Positions 8,310-17,769 of a DNA stretch of 64,000 nucleotides are shown in pieces (position 1 is the stretch's first letter; the number at the start of each line of letters is the position of its first letter). Both the position numbers and the translations under genes were made by a program. The notes under the pieces were generated by a model. That model had not been told where the DNA came from. It searched no databases and saw only the letters and a list, made by a program, of their open reading frames with translations. The DNA is from Xanthomonas indica (GTDB lineage Bacteria > Pseudomonadota > Gammaproteobacteria > Xanthomonadales > Xanthomonadaceae), in assembly GCF_040529045.1 (NCBI RefSeq), contig NZ_CP131914.1, positions 604,501 to 668,500 on the forward strand, given 5' to 3'.

Positions 8310-9263
8310 ATGGAAACGATAGGCAACGTGTGGTTGTGGGGCGGTTTCGCGATCGTGGTGGTCGTGGCGCTGCTGGCGGACCTGGTGCTGATGCGCCACG
8401 GCGGTCCGCACAAGGTCACCTTCAAGGAAGCCCTGTGGTGGAGCATCGGCTGGATCGCGCTGGCGCTGGCGTTCAATGCCGGCCTGTGGTGGTACCTGCG
8501 CGAGACCATCGACGTGGCCACCGGCAACCGCCTGGGCCTGGAGTTTTTGACCGGCTACCTGGTCGAGAAGTCGCTGGCGGTCGACAACATCTTCGTGTTC
8601 CTGATGATCATGAGCTACTTCGCGGTGCCGGAGGAGCAGCGCCAGCGCGTGCTGGTGATCGGCGTGCTCGGCGCGATCGTGCTGCGCGCGGTGATGATCT
8701 TCGCCGGCTCGGTGCTGCTGACCAAGTTCCACTGGCTGCTGTACGTGTTCGGCGCGTTCCTGCTGCTGACCGGCATCAAGATGTGGTTCTCGGCGGGCAA
8801 GGAGCCTGACCTGGAAGCCAACCCGGTGCTGCGCTTCATGCGCAAGCATCTGCGCCTGACCCCGCAGTACCACGGCAACGCGCTGAGCGTGACCCAGGAG
8901 GGCAAGCGCTGGTTCACCCCGCTGTTCGCGGTGCTGATGCTGATCGCGATCACCGACGTGATCTTCGCGGTGGACAGCATCCCGGCGATCTTCGCGATCA
9001 CCACCGATCCGTTCCTCGTGCTGACCTCCAACGTGTTCGCGGTGCTGGGCCTGCGCGCGATGTTCTTCCTGCTGGCGGGCATGGCCGACCGCTTCCACCT
9101 GCTGCCCTACGGCCTGGCGATCGTGCTGGTGTTCATCGGCACCAAGATGCTGATCATCGACCTGTACAAGATCCCGGTGCTGGTGTCGCTGCTGGCGGTG
9201 GCGGCGGTGATCGGCGCGACCATCGTGCTGAGCCTGCTGCGCCCGGCCAAGCCGGCGCACTGA
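8310..9263 (+). CDS. TerC/Alx family membrane protein, probable Mn2+ exporter
   Basis: 317 residues with about eight to nine membrane segments. Both conserved acidic membrane motifs of TerC/Alx proteins are present: EKSLAVDNIFVFLMIM in the first half and DVIFAVDSIPAIFAI in the second. The start METIGN is chosen because the longer in-frame ATG at 8211 would translate the riboswitch. With the yybP-ykoY leader upstream, the likely job is Mn2+ efflux when the metal is in excess. A strong GC hairpin follows the stop. Confidence 0.93.
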   Translation: METIGNVWLWGGFAIVVVVALLADLVLMRHGGPHKVTFKEALWWSIGWIALALAFNAGLWWYLRETIDVATGNRLGLEFLTGYLVEKSLAVDNIFVFLMIMSYFAVPEEQRQRVLVIGVLGAIVLRAVMIFAGSVLLTKFHWLLYVFGAFLLLTGIKMWFSAGKEPDLEANPVLRFMRKHLRLTPQYHGNALSVTQEGKRWFTPLFAVLMLIAITDVIFAVDSIPAIFAITTDPFLVLTSNVFAVLGLRAMFFLLAGMADRFHLLPYGLAIVLVFIGTKMLIIDLYKIPVLVSLLAVAAVIGATIVLSLLRPAKPAH

Positions 9264-9275
9264 CCGGGCGCCTGC

Positions 9276-9307
9276 GCCGCGGCCGCGGATTGTCCCGCGG
9301 CCGCGGC
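9276..9307. terminator. GC-rich hairpin after the TerC gene
   Basis: A perfect 13-bp inverted repeat (GCCGCGGCCGCGG and its complement) with a 6-base loop begins 13 bases after the TerC stop. Stability suits an intrinsic terminator, but there is no following T-run, so Rho or an RNA-stability role is possible. Confidence 0.55.
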
Positions 9308-9365
9308 CAGTCCCTCCCATCGGCGGCGCCTTGCCTTGGTGGCGGGGCGCCGCCATCCAGGGAGC

Positions 9366-10148
9366 ATGGACACCTCTTCGCTCCCCTCGCCCGCGCCCGA
9401 GCCCGATGCGCAGGGCCGCTTCGACCGCGCGCGGATCCTGCGTGCCTTCAATGTCAGCCTGGCCTTCGTGGCGCTGCTGGTGGCGGTGTTCGCCAGCCAG
9501 GGCCTGTTCGACTGGCGGCCCTGGGCGGTCGCGCCGCACACGGCCGCCGGCCTGCTGGGCGTGCTCACCGCGCCGCTGCTGCACGGCTCGCCGGAGCACC
9601 TGGGGGCCAACGCCGGCGCCCTGCTGATCCTGGGCACCCTGGCCGGCAGCGTGTATCCGCGTGCCACCCTGGCCGGGCTGCCGTTGCTGTGGCTGGGCTC
9701 GGGCCTGGGCGCTTGGTGGCTGGGCGATCCCGGCAGCCATCACCTGGGCGCCAGCGGCGTCGCCCACGGCCTGCTGTTCCTGGTGTTCGTGCTGGGCTTG
9801 CTGCGCCGCGACCGCGCCGCGATCGCCGCCAGCATGATCGCCTTCCTGTTCTACGGCGGCATGCTGGTGACGGTGTTGCCGCACCAGGACGGGGTGTCCT
9901 GGCAATCGCACCTGGGCGGCGCCGTGGGCGGCGTGGTCGCCGCGCTGCTGCTGCGCCATCGCGATCCGCTGCCGCCGCGCAAGCGCTACAGCTGGGAGGA
10001 CGAGGAGGACACCGACGATCTGCTCGTCGCCGACGACGAACTGGAGCCACCGCCGCCGAGTCAGGTGCCGGTGCTGTGGCAGCCGCCGCAGGCGCCGCGC
10101 GGGGTGGTGCTGCGCTTCCCGCCGCGCGAGGAGCGTGACGGGGGCTGA
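9366..10148 (+). CDS. Rhomboid family intramembrane serine protease
   Basis: 260 residues with six or so membrane segments. The catalytic dyad of rhomboids is visible: Ser130 in GASGVAHG and His182 in SWQSHLGG. The usual HxxxN-type loop is seen as HGSPEHLGANAG near residues 73-83. A proline- and acid-rich cytoplasmic tail of about 60 residues (KRYSWEDEEDTDD...) follows the last helix. The start at 9366 is preceded immediately by AGGGAG. It probably cleaves membrane proteins within the bilayer; no substrate is evident. Confidence 0.9.
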   Translation: MDTSSLPSPAPEPDAQGRFDRARILRAFNVSLAFVALLVAVFASQGLFDWRPWAVAPHTAAGLLGVLTAPLLHGSPEHLGANAGALLILGTLAGSVYPRATLAGLPLLWLGSGLGAWWLGDPGSHHLGASGVAHGLLFLVFVLGLLRRDRAAIAASMIAFLFYGGMLVTVLPHQDGVSWQSHLGGAVGGVVAALLLRHRDPLPPRKRYSWEDEEDTDDLLVADDELEPPPPSQVPVLWQPPQAPRGVVLRFPPREERDGG

Positions 10149-10188
10149 GGTAGGCGAGGCCATGCCGGACATCCGCCTGTCGGCACCC

Positions 10189-10252
10189 GTAGGAGCGGCT
10201 TTAGCCGCGACGCCTTCCCGGGAACGCCCGTCGCGGCTGAAGCCGCTCCTAC
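10189..10252. repeat. Palindromic intergenic repeat, paired
   Basis: Inverted copies of GTAGGAGCGGCTTTAGCCGCGAC and its complement flank a short CCTTCCCGGGAACG centre, between the rhomboid gene and the phosphatase. Same family as at 826-891; one T/C mismatch between arms. Confidence 0.9.
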
Positions 10253-10345
10253 AGCAGCCGGGCTGCCCGCGGCAGGTCGCCACGGGCGACCTGTCCCTGC
10301 GCCGCGCCGTACACTGACCGATCCGCCGTCGCTGTCCGAGTTCGC

Positions 10346-11170
10346 ATGTCCGTGTCGCCCATCTGCCGTTTCCGCACCACCGCCGCCGTGCTGGCGCTTG
10401 CCCTGGCCGCCTGCAGCGGCCCCGCGGTGCGGGCGCCGGCGCCGGCCAAGGCCGTGGGCTATCTGTCGGCCGCAGCGGTGCCGGACAGTCTGCAGTTGCT
10501 GCCGGCGCCCCCGGCGGCCGGCTCGCCGGGCGAGGCCTTGGACCTGGCGGTCAACCGCGAGGCGCTGGCCCTGCGCGGCAGCGCGCGCTGGCAGCAGGCC
10601 GCGCGCGACGCCGATCTGAGCTTCCCCAACGGCGCCGGCCAGTTCGCCTGTGCGCTGGGGGTGGCGATCGACGCGCAACACACCCCGCACCTGTACACCT
10701 TGCTGGAGCGCAGCCGCATCGACGCCAGCGCCGCCACCAAGGCGGCCAAGCGCCAGTACCAGCGCGCGCGGCCGTTCCTGCGCAACCAGCAGGCGGTGTG
10801 CACCCCGGGCGATCTCGACGACCTGCGCCAGAGCGGCTCGTATCCGTCGGGGCATAGCGCCATCGGCTGGGCGTGGGCGCTGACCCTGAGCGAGATCGCG
10901 CCCGAGCGCGCCGATGCGCTGATCGCGCGCGGCCGCAACTACGCCGAGAGCCGGCTGGTGTGCAACGTGCACTGGCAGAGCGACGTGCTCGCCGGCCGCT
11001 TCCTGGGCGCGGCCACGGTGGCGCGACTGCACGACGACCCGGCCTTCCGCGCCGACCTGGCCGCGGCCCGCGGCGAGATCGCGGCCGCGCGCGCGGCCGG
11101 GCGCACGCCCGCCGGCGACTGCGCCGCCGAAGCCGACGTCCTGCAGGTCCGTCCGGCCAGCGCGCTGTAA
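10346..11170 (+). CDS. Class A non-specific acid phosphatase (PAP2), lipoprotein
   Basis: 274 residues. A lipoprotein signal ends at LALAAC (Cys23). The PAP2 active-site signature is complete: K135-x6-R142-P143, PSGH at 167-170 and SR-x5-H at 202-209. This is the vanadate-haloperoxidase-like fold of bacterial class A acid phosphatases (PhoC/PhoN), periplasmic enzymes that release phosphate from organic monoesters. The C-terminal Ala/Arg-rich helix is longer than in minimal family members. It stands alone, before the convergent chemoreceptor operon. Confidence 0.92.
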   Translation: MSVSPICRFRTTAAVLALALAACSGPAVRAPAPAKAVGYLSAAAVPDSLQLLPAPPAAGSPGEALDLAVNREALALRGSARWQQAARDADLSFPNGAGQFACALGVAIDAQHTPHLYTLLERSRIDASAATKAAKRQYQRARPFLRNQQAVCTPGDLDDLRQSGSYPSGHSAIGWAWALTLSEIAPERADALIARGRNYAESRLVCNVHWQSDVLAGRFLGAATVARLHDDPAFRADLAAARGEIAAARAAGRTPAGDCAAEADVLQVRPASAL

Positions 11171-11215
11171 GGCGACCGCGGCCCCCGGCCGCGCAGCGGC
11201 CACGGGTCCGGCGCC

Positions 11216-13378
11216 TCACGCGTCGAGCGCGTCCTCCACGGCCGCCGGCGACGCCGCGACCGGGCTGCCTTCCACGACCCGCGACACCGGTGCCGGCGTC
11301 GGTGCCGGCGCGCCCAGGCGGAACAGCGCGACCAGCTGGCTCAGCTGCCCGGCTTCCTCTTCCATGGCGCGCGCCGAGGCCGTGGCCTCTTCGACCAGGG
11401 CCGCATTCTGCTGGGTGGCCTGATCCATCTGCGCCACCGTGGTGTTGACCTGCTCGATGCCCGCCGACTGCTCGCGCGAGGCCGCCGAGATCTCGCCCAT
11501 GATGTCGGTGACGCGCTGCACCGAGGCCACGATTTCCTGCATGGTGGTGCCGGCCTGGTCGACCAGCGCCGAACCATCGGCCACGCGCTCGACCGACTCC
11601 TCGATCAGGCCCTTGATCTCCTTGGCCGCATTGGCCGAGCGCTGCGCCAGCGTACGCACCTCGCTGGCGACCACCGCGAAGCCGCGGCCCTGTTCGCCGG
11701 CGCGCGCGGCTTCCACCGCGGCGTTCAAGGCCAGGATGTTGGTCTGGAAGGCGATGCCGTCGATCACGCCGATGATGTCGCCGATGCGCCGGGACGAAGA
11801 GGCGATGCCCTCCATCGTGCTCACCACCTGGCCGACCACGTTGCCGCCCTGCACGGCCACCGCGGCGGCGCCGGCCGCCAGGCGGTTGGCCTGCTGCGCG
11901 TACTCGGCGTTCTGCTTGACGGTGGAGGTCAGCTCTTCCATCGAGGCGGCGGTTTCTTCCAGGCTCGCCGCCTGCTGCTCGGTGCGGCGCGACAGGTCGT
12001 CGTTGCCGGCGGCGATCTCGGCGGCGGCCGAATCGATGGACGCGGACGAGTTCTGGATGCGGCCGACGATCTCGGTCAACCGCGCGACGGTGGCGTTGGC
12101 GTCGTCGCGCATGCGCGCGAACACGCCCTCGAACTCGCCGTGCATGCGCCCGGTCAGGTCGCCGCTGGCCACTGCCTGCAGCAGCGAGGACAGCGCGCTG
12201 AGGTTGCGATCGGCCGTGCTCATCAGCTGGTTGAGGTCGACCAGGATCTGCCGGAAGTCGAAGTCGAAGGCGGCCTCGTCGCTGCGCGCGGTGAAGTCGC
12301 CGGCTGCGGCCGCCGCGGCCATGCGCTGGATCTCGCCGTTGATCCGCAACAGGTTGCGGCGCACGTCGTTGAGCGATTCGGTGATGACCGCACGTTCGCC
12401 CGGCAGCGCGTCCATTTCCTGCGACAGGTCGCCGCGCGCGTAGCGCTTGATCAGCTCGACCACGCGCAGGGTCACCGCGATGTGCCCCTCGACCAGGGCG
12501 TTGCTCGCCTGGACCATGCTGCCGAACTCGCCAGGGAACTCGGCGGCGGCGATGCGGTGGCTGGTGACGCCGGCCTCGTGCTGCGCCCCCATCTCGGTCT
12601 GCGCCTGGATCACGCGGCGCAGCTGGCGCTGCATGCTGTCCATGGCCTGCAGCAATTGCCCGACCTCGTCGCCGCTGTCGATGGCGATGGGATTGTCCAG
12701 CTTGCCCTGCGACACCGCATGCGCGGTGCGGATGGCGCGCCGCAACGGTCGGGTGATGGCGCGCGCCACGATCCAGCCGAAGACGATGCAGGCGACCGCA
12801 CCGAGCACGCCCACGATCAGGCCGCCGACATTGGCGGCGATCGAGCTGTCCACGGCGTTCTGCACCGTGGCGCGGAAACGCGCGTCGGCGCTGTGGTGCA
12901 TCGCGTTGAGGTGGGTGCGGTAACGCTCCAGCGAGGGCGCCATCGCCTCCATCTCTGCCGCGTCGGGTTCGCGCTGCTGCGCGAACGCCGCGGCCACGGC
13001 CGAGGCGTGCGCGTAGTACGCGTCGAACTCCTTGCCCAGGCGCGCCAGCTCCTGGGCGTTGCCCGGGTCGGTCTTCTGCAGCTTCAGGTAGGACGCGTGG
13101 ATCTGCGCGGCGATCGGACGGGTCGCGTTGAGCATGTCCATGTCGCCGGCCGCCGCCGCGCCGTTCAGTCCATTGATGATCTTGTCCAGCGCCGCGACGT
13201 TGCGCGTCATGGTGTCCAGCACCGGGAAGTGCACGTCGCGGATCGCCTCCAGATGCCCGTTGTTGCGCTGGAACACCACGGTACTGAAGCCGATGTAGCC
13301 CAGCAGGCACAGGATCGACACCGCCGCCGGCAGCAGGATCTTCCAGAACAACGGCAGGGAAAGCAGACGTCTCATCAT
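11216..13378 (-). CDS. Methyl-accepting chemotaxis protein
   Basis: 720 residues. Membrane segment 1 is near residues 15-37 and a periplasmic four-helix-type sensor domain follows. Membrane segment 2 ([20 protein letters not shown]) leads into a HAMP domain and an additional HAMP-like linker. The signalling domain has the invariant hairpin tip around [21 protein letters not shown] and [19 protein letters not shown]. No C-terminal NWETF-type tether is seen. The start is MMRRLL at 13378. It is the last gene of a three-gene operon, 19 bp after a phosphate-binding-like protein. Confidence 0.93.
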   Translation of the reverse strand: MMRRLLSLPLFWKILLPAAVSILCLLGYIGFSTVVFQRNNGHLEAIRDVHFPVLDTMTRNVAALDKIINGLNGAAAAGDMDMLNATRPIAAQIHASYLKLQKTDPGNAQELARLGKEFDAYYAHASAVAAAFAQQREPDAAEMEAMAPSLERYRTHLNAMHHSADARFRATVQNAVDSSIAANVGGLIVGVLGAVACIVFGWIVARAITRPLRRAIRTAHAVSQGKLDNPIAIDSGDEVGQLLQAMDSMQRQLRRVIQAQTEMGAQHEAGVTSHRIAAAEFPGEFGSMVQASNALVEGHIAVTLRVVELIKRYARGDLSQEMDALPGERAVITESLNDVRRNLLRINGEIQRMAAAAAAGDFTARSDEAAFDFDFRQILVDLNQLMSTADRNLSALSSLLQAVASGDLTGRMHGEFEGVFARMRDDANATVARLTEIVGRIQNSSASIDSAAAEIAAGNDDLSRRTEQQAASLEETAASMEELTSTVKQNAEYAQQANRLAAGAAAVAVQGGNVVGQVVSTMEGIASSSRRIGDIIGVIDGIAFQTNILALNAAVEAARAGEQGRGFAVVASEVRTLAQRSANAAKEIKGLIEESVERVADGSALVDQAGTTMQEIVASVQRVTDIMGEISAASREQSAGIEQVNTTVAQMDQATQQNAALVEEATASARAMEEEAGQLSQLVALFRLGAPAPTPAPVSRVVEGSPVAASPAAVEDALDA

Positions 13379-13397
13379 GGAGGCTCTCCGGTGGCGA

Positions 13398-13820
13398 TCA
13401 GGGCTTGAAGACGACCTTGACGCTCGCGTCCTGCGCGCCGGCATCGATGTAACCGATCGCGCCGGGCGAGGCGGCAACCGCCTTCTTGACCGCATCGTCG
13501 CCGGCCACGTGCTTGGGACGCTGCGCCTTGCCGGTGAACATCAACTGCGACCAGTACGACTTGAGCTGGGCGGCATCGCGGCCGGTGACCTTCTTGTAGA
13601 ACTCCTCGCGCGCCTTGGCGCCCTCGTCCTGGTCGATCGGCGTGGCCTGCGCGCCGCCCGGCAAGCTGTTGGACTTGGCCAGGAAGATCTGCGCCACCTG
13701 GTCCTTGCTCAGGCTGTCCACCGGGCTCTTGGACGACATCACCACCACCACCTCGGCCTGCGCGGCGGTGGAGAACAGCAGGGCCAGGGCCGCAGCGCCG
13801 GCAATCTTGTAAGCATTCAT
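13398..13820 (-). CDS. Small PstS-like periplasmic binding protein
   Basis: 140 residues with a clear signal peptide ([22 protein letters not shown]). The mature part resembles one lobe of phosphate-type substrate-binding proteins (PBP-like): [21 protein letters not shown], then [37 protein letters not shown]. At about 140 residues it is much shorter than a full PstS, and no ABC permease or ATPase lies nearby. It sits between a porin (10 bp upstream) and a chemoreceptor (19 bp downstream), which suggests a sensing role. That role is inferred. Confidence 0.82.
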   Translation of the reverse strand: MNAYKIAGAAALALLFSTAAQAEVVVVMSSKSPVDSLSKDQVAQIFLAKSNSLPGGAQATPIDQDEGAKAREEFYKKVTGRDAAQLKSYWSQLMFTGKAQRPKHVAGDDAVKKAVAASPGAIGYIDAGAQDASVKVVFKP

Positions 13821-13830
13821 GGCGTCGTCC

Positions 13831-15000
13831 TCAGAACACGAAATCGAAGGAGGCCGACAGCAGGTTGTAGCTGCCGCCAGGACGGAAACCGGGCTGCAGA
13901 TTGTCGAGACCGCCGTACGACCCGGCGTTGTTGACGATATGGCTGGCCTGGAACTTGAAGGCGGCGTTCTCGTACACATCCCAGCGCAGCGAGGCCGTGT
14001 AGCTGTGGCGTCCGTCCTCGGCGAGCGCGACGGCGCGGGTCATCAGCCCCAGCGGATCGGCGCCCGGGGCGATCACCGGCCCCTTCTTGTCGACGTTGGC
14101 GTAGGTCAGCGACGGGGTCAGCGCACCGAAGCGCGCGCCGGCGCTCACGTAGCCGGCGGTGGTCTTGCCGTTGAGCGAGGGCGCGTAATCGGAGCGGATG
14201 ACTTCGGCGCGCGCGAACCACGAGCCCGGATCGTAGCTGTAGCCGACGCTGGCGAAGCTGCCGGCGACGCCGACCGTGCTCAGGCGCTCGGCCAGGGCCG
14301 GGTTGATCCGGCGGTACACGGCGAACAGGCGGTCCAGATCGTCGGTGCGGTAGTCGGCGTTGCCCTTGATGTAGGCCACGCGGTAGGTGGAGGCGCCCTG
14401 GTCCAGGACCAGCGACAGACCGCGCATCGCGTGCACGTCGGCCTTCTTGGAGTCGATGCGGCCGTAGAAGCCCTGCACGCTCAGCACGCTCTGGCCGACG
14501 TTATGCGTGTACACGCCTTCCACGCCGTCCATCGCCAGCAGGTAGTTGTAGACCTCGTAGGGCGGACGCACCCACGGCGTGGCGTAGCCGACGCGCTGGT
14601 ACTCGGACAGCATGTACAGCGGCGCGGTGATGCGGCCGACACGCACAGCGAAATCCGGAGCGAACTGGTACTTGACGTGGGCCAGGGTGACCTTCGGCGC
14701 ATACGAGGCGCGCTCGGCGTACTCGCTGGTGACCTGCAGCACGCCGCTGAACTTGTCGCTGAAAGTGGCGTTGACCTGGCCGGCGATGCGCGAATCCGGG
14801 CGCGGCGAGGTGCGCTGGCTGGCGCCGGCGCCTTCGGTGGTCTGCAGGTCGGGCGCGAAGTCGGCGTGGTCCTCGGTGGAGTGCACCAGGCCCAGCGTGC
14901 CGAAGCCGCTGAAGGACAGCTCGGGGCCATCCTGGGCCTGGACGTTGCCGGCGACGGCAGCTGCGAGCGCACCGCTCAACAGTAATACATTGAATTTCAT
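13831..15000 (-). CDS. Outer-membrane porin
   Basis: 389 residues with a signal peptide (MKFNVLLLSGALAAAVAGNVQAQ) and alternating beta-strand pattern ending in phenylalanine (SASFDFVF), the outer-membrane insertion signal. The N-terminus LSFSGFGTLGLVHSTED is typical of monomeric/trimeric porins. The start MKFNV at 15000 is set by the signal peptide. It is the first gene of the porin / binding-protein / chemoreceptor operon. Substrate unknown; the PstS-like neighbour hints at phosphate or another anion. The 283-bp stretch upstream (15001-15283) shows no gene. Confidence 0.87.
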   Translation of the reverse strand: MKFNVLLLSGALAAAVAGNVQAQDGPELSFSGFGTLGLVHSTEDHADFAPDLQTTEGAGASQRTSPRPDSRIAGQVNATFSDKFSGVLQVTSEYAERASYAPKVTLAHVKYQFAPDFAVRVGRITAPLYMLSEYQRVGYATPWVRPPYEVYNYLLAMDGVEGVYTHNVGQSVLSVQGFYGRIDSKKADVHAMRGLSLVLDQGASTYRVAYIKGNADYRTDDLDRLFAVYRRINPALAERLSTVGVAGSFASVGYSYDPGSWFARAEVIRSDYAPSLNGKTTAGYVSAGARFGALTPSLTYANVDKKGPVIAPGADPLGLMTRAVALAEDGRHSYTASLRWDVYENAAFKFQASHIVNNAGSYGGLDNLQPGFRPGGSYNLLSASFDFVF

Positions 15001-15283
15001 TGAATTCCCCCAATTGCGATGGCGTGTGGACGATGGACGGCTGCCCGACCGCATCCCATCCCCGTGGAAGCGGCTCGTGACGGTAGTGAGCCGGTAACGG
15101 CGATCGCCTTGCTTTCTTGAGCGCGATCATGGTTTTTGCGACGAACGGTTCCCGGTACCCGCTCTCCGGCGCCCCGCCATGCCGGCTGGCGCCGGGGCGG
15201 CAGCCACCCTGCCGTTGGACAGGTGCCGATGGTCGCGGCGGCCCGTTAGACTCGCCGCCACTACTCGCCAAGGACCTGCACTC

Positions 15284-16297
15284 ATGACCCAGTGGTATTT
15301 CCTGACCGGCAGCGAACAGACCCGCTCCGGCCCGTTCGACGATGCCGATGCGGTCGCCTTCGCCCGCAACAATCCCACGGCCCTGGCGTGGACCCAGGGC
15401 CAGAGCGGCTGGCTGCCGGTGGCGCAGATTCCCGCGCTGCAGGGCGGCGCGTCCTTCCTGCCCCCGGGCCTGCCGCCGCTGCCCACCGCCGCCAGCCGCG
15501 CCGACGAGATCGACTACCGCATCGTCGGCCACGAGATGCAGTTCGTGGAGATCGAGCTGGACCCGGGCGAGAGCGCGGTGGCCGAGGCCGGCGCGCTGAT
15601 GTTCAAGGACGCGGCGGTGCGGATGGACACCGTGTTCGGCGACGGCTCCGGCGGCAACCAGAGCGGCCTGATGGGCAAGCTGCTGTCGGCCGGCAAGCGC
15701 CTGGTCACCGGCGAGAGCCTGTTCACCACGGTGTTCACCCATCAGGGCCATGGCAAGGCCAAGGTCGCCTTCGCCGCGCCCTACCCCGGCACGGTGCTGG
15801 CGATGAAGCTGGACCAGCACGGCGGACGCCTGATCTGCCAGAAGGACAGCTTCCTGGCCGGCGCGCGCGGGGTGTCGCTGGGCATCCACTTCCAGCGCAA
15901 GATCATGACCGGCCTGTTCGGCGGCGAAGGCTTCATCATGCAGAAGCTCGAGGGCGACGGCTGGGTGTTCGTGCACGCCGGCGGCTGCGTGGTCGAGCGC
16001 GAACTGGCCGCCGGCGAGCGGCTGGACGTGGACACCGGCTGCGTGGTCGCCTTCCATTCCTCGGTGGACATGGACGTGCGCCCGGTGAGCGGCATCAAGA
16101 GCATGTTCTTCGGCGGCGAAGGCATGTTCCTGGCCACCCTCACCGGCCCCGGCAAGGTCTGGCTGCAGTCGCTGCCGTTCTCGCGCCTGGCCGGACGCAT
16201 GTTCGCGGCCGCGCCGCAGGGCGGCGGGCAGAACCGCGGCGAAGGCTCGGTGCTGGGCGGCTTCGGCCGGATCCTGGACGGCGACAACAACTTCTGA
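15284..16297 (+). CDS. GYF_2 + AIM24/TIGR00266 family protein
   Basis: 337 residues. The first 60 or so form a GYF_2-type domain (WYFLTGSEQTRSGPFDDADAVAF ... WTQGQSGWLPVAQI). An AIM24/TIGR00266 beta-rich domain follows, with AEAGALMFKDAAVRMDTVFGD, KAKVAFAAPYPGTVLAMKL and VWLQSLPFSRLAGRM. This is a widespread family of unknown biochemical role. The start at 15284 matches the GYF domain onset. No signal peptide. It stands alone. Confidence 0.88.
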   Translation: MTQWYFLTGSEQTRSGPFDDADAVAFARNNPTALAWTQGQSGWLPVAQIPALQGGASFLPPGLPPLPTAASRADEIDYRIVGHEMQFVEIELDPGESAVAEAGALMFKDAAVRMDTVFGDGSGGNQSGLMGKLLSAGKRLVTGESLFTTVFTHQGHGKAKVAFAAPYPGTVLAMKLDQHGGRLICQKDSFLAGARGVSLGIHFQRKIMTGLFGGEGFIMQKLEGDGWVFVHAGGCVVERELAAGERLDVDTGCVVAFHSSVDMDVRPVSGIKSMFFGGEGMFLATLTGPGKVWLQSLPFSRLAGRMFAAAPQGGGQNRGEGSVLGGFGRILDGDNNF

Positions 16298-16311
16298 AGC
16301 AGCCCACTTAG

Positions 16312-16334
16312 CCCCTCTCCCCCCGGGAGAGGGG
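16312..16334. repeat. CCCCTCTCCC-GGGAGAGGGG hairpin repeat
   Basis: CCCCTCTCCCCCCGGGAGAGGGG lies 15 bp after the AIM24-family stop and is followed by TAGGGGTGCGGGTCCG. A second family of short palindromic intergenic repeats; relatives occur at 17531, 17678, 21774 and 23101. The position after stop codons suggests a terminator-like role. Confidence 0.75.
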
Positions 16335-16492
16335 TAGGGGTGCGGGTCCGGGCGCGCAGCGCCTCGCAGACCCAAGCCTCCGCGCTTCCACTGAAGCGCC
16401 CGGACCACCCCAGCATGACCTCCGGTCGTGGGCGGTGCAGGAGGATGCGGCTATGCTCGGGCCGGCTCCTTCCTCCTTTCCGCGACGCTTCC

Positions 16493-17521
16493 ATGACCGT
16501 GTTCCGCTCCTCGCGCCTGCTGCTGTCCCTGTCCCTGTTCGGCCTGCTTGCCGCCTGCGGCGGCGAGCCCAAGCCGGCGCCGCCGGCGCCGGTGGTGAAC
16601 GGACCGGCCCCGACGCCGGCGGCCAAGCCGCTGCGCATCGGCATCGCCCTGGGCGGCGGCGCGGCCAAGGGCTTCGCCCACATCGGCGTGATCAAGATGC
16701 TGCAGGCCAACGGCCTGGAGCCGACGGTGGTGTCCGGCACCAGTGCCGGCAGCGTGGTCGGCGCGCTGTACGCCAGCGGCATGGACGCGTTCCAGATGCA
16801 GCAGGCGGCGGTGGCGCTGGACGAGAGCAGCATCCGCGACATGCGCCTGTTCTCCGGCGGCCTGGTGCAGGGCCAGGCGCTGCAGGACTACGTCAACGCC
16901 CAGCTCAAGGGCAAGCCGATCGAGAAGCTGGCCAGGCCGTTCGCCGCCGTCGCCACCCGGCTGGAGGACGGCGAGCGCACCGTGTTCGTGCGCGGCAACG
17001 CCGGCCAGGCGGTGCGCGCGTCCAGCAGCATCCCCGGCGTGTTCGAGCCGGTCGCCATCGGCAAGTTCCATTACGTGGACGGCGGCGTGGTCAGCCCGGT
17101 GCCGGTGGACGCCGCGCGGCAGCTCGGCGCCGATTTCGTCATCGCCGTGGACATCTCCAGCAAGGCCAGCGGCAAGAACCCGGGCAGCATGCTCGGCACC
17201 GTCAACCAGTCGATCGCGATCATGGGCCAGCGCCTGGGCCAGCAGGAACTGGGCCGCGCCGACATCGTGATCCGGCCCAAGGTCAACGACATCGGCGCCG
17301 CCGACTTCGCCCAGCGCAACGCCGCGATCCTGGAAGGCGAGAAGGCCGCGCTGGCGGCGATGCCGCAGATCAAGGCCAAGCTGGCACAGCTGCAGCAGCA
17401 GCGTGCGGCGGCCGCAGCCGCGGCGGCAAAGGCCGCGCAACCGGCGCCGCCGCCGTGCGAACCGCCGTCGCGGCTGGGCCGCCTGCTGCGCCGCGACGAT
17501 CCCTGCAAGCCGAAGGACTAA
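16493..17521 (+). CDS. Patatin-like phospholipase lipoprotein (RssA-type)
   Basis: 342 residues with lipobox LLAAC (Cys22), then a proline-rich linker. The patatin domain begins RIGIALGGGAAKGFAHIGVIKML. The nucleophile elbow is GTSAG (Ser84) and the partner Asp is in VDGGVVSPVPVDAA. A complete Ser-Asp dyad implies an active acyl hydrolase anchored in the envelope. The C-terminal quarter is an Ala/Gln-rich helix and a basic tail. Start ATG at 16493 precedes the lipoprotein signal; upstream in-frame codons are not protein-like. Confidence 0.9.
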   Translation: MTVFRSSRLLLSLSLFGLLAACGGEPKPAPPAPVVNGPAPTPAAKPLRIGIALGGGAAKGFAHIGVIKMLQANGLEPTVVSGTSAGSVVGALYASGMDAFQMQQAAVALDESSIRDMRLFSGGLVQGQALQDYVNAQLKGKPIEKLARPFAAVATRLEDGERTVFVRGNAGQAVRASSSIPGVFEPVAIGKFHYVDGGVVSPVPVDAARQLGADFVIAVDISSKASGKNPGSMLGTVNQSIAIMGQRLGQQELGRADIVIRPKVNDIGAADFAQRNAAILEGEKAALAAMPQIKAKLAQLQQQRAAAAAAAAKAAQPAPPPCEPPSRLGRLLRRDDPCKPKD

Positions 17522-17530
17522 CGCGTCGCT

Positions 17531-17725
17531 CCCCTCTCCCCCACGGGAGAGGGGCCGGGGGTGAGGGTCCGACCGCCAGGGCAATCTCCCTGCACAAGCA
17601 GTCCCGTCCGCACCACACCGCCAGCTCAATACCGCCAGCCCGGGCTGCAACCGAGAGCGCAGCGCCTCCGCCTGCCGCTCCCATCTCCCGCCGGGAGAGG
17701 GGCTGGGGGTGAGGGTCCGACCGCT
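17531..17725. repeat. Two CCCCTCTCCC hairpin repeats
   Basis: Copies at 17531-17554 and 17678-17701, each followed by GGGGGTGAGGGTCCGACCG. They fill the gap between the patatin gene and the convergent siderophore receptor, a location fitting bidirectional termination. No gene is seen in 17522-17769. Confidence 0.75.
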
Positions 17726-17769
17726 AGCGCCAGTTCCTACCCGGCGCAGCCCCGGTACCCCACCGCACG

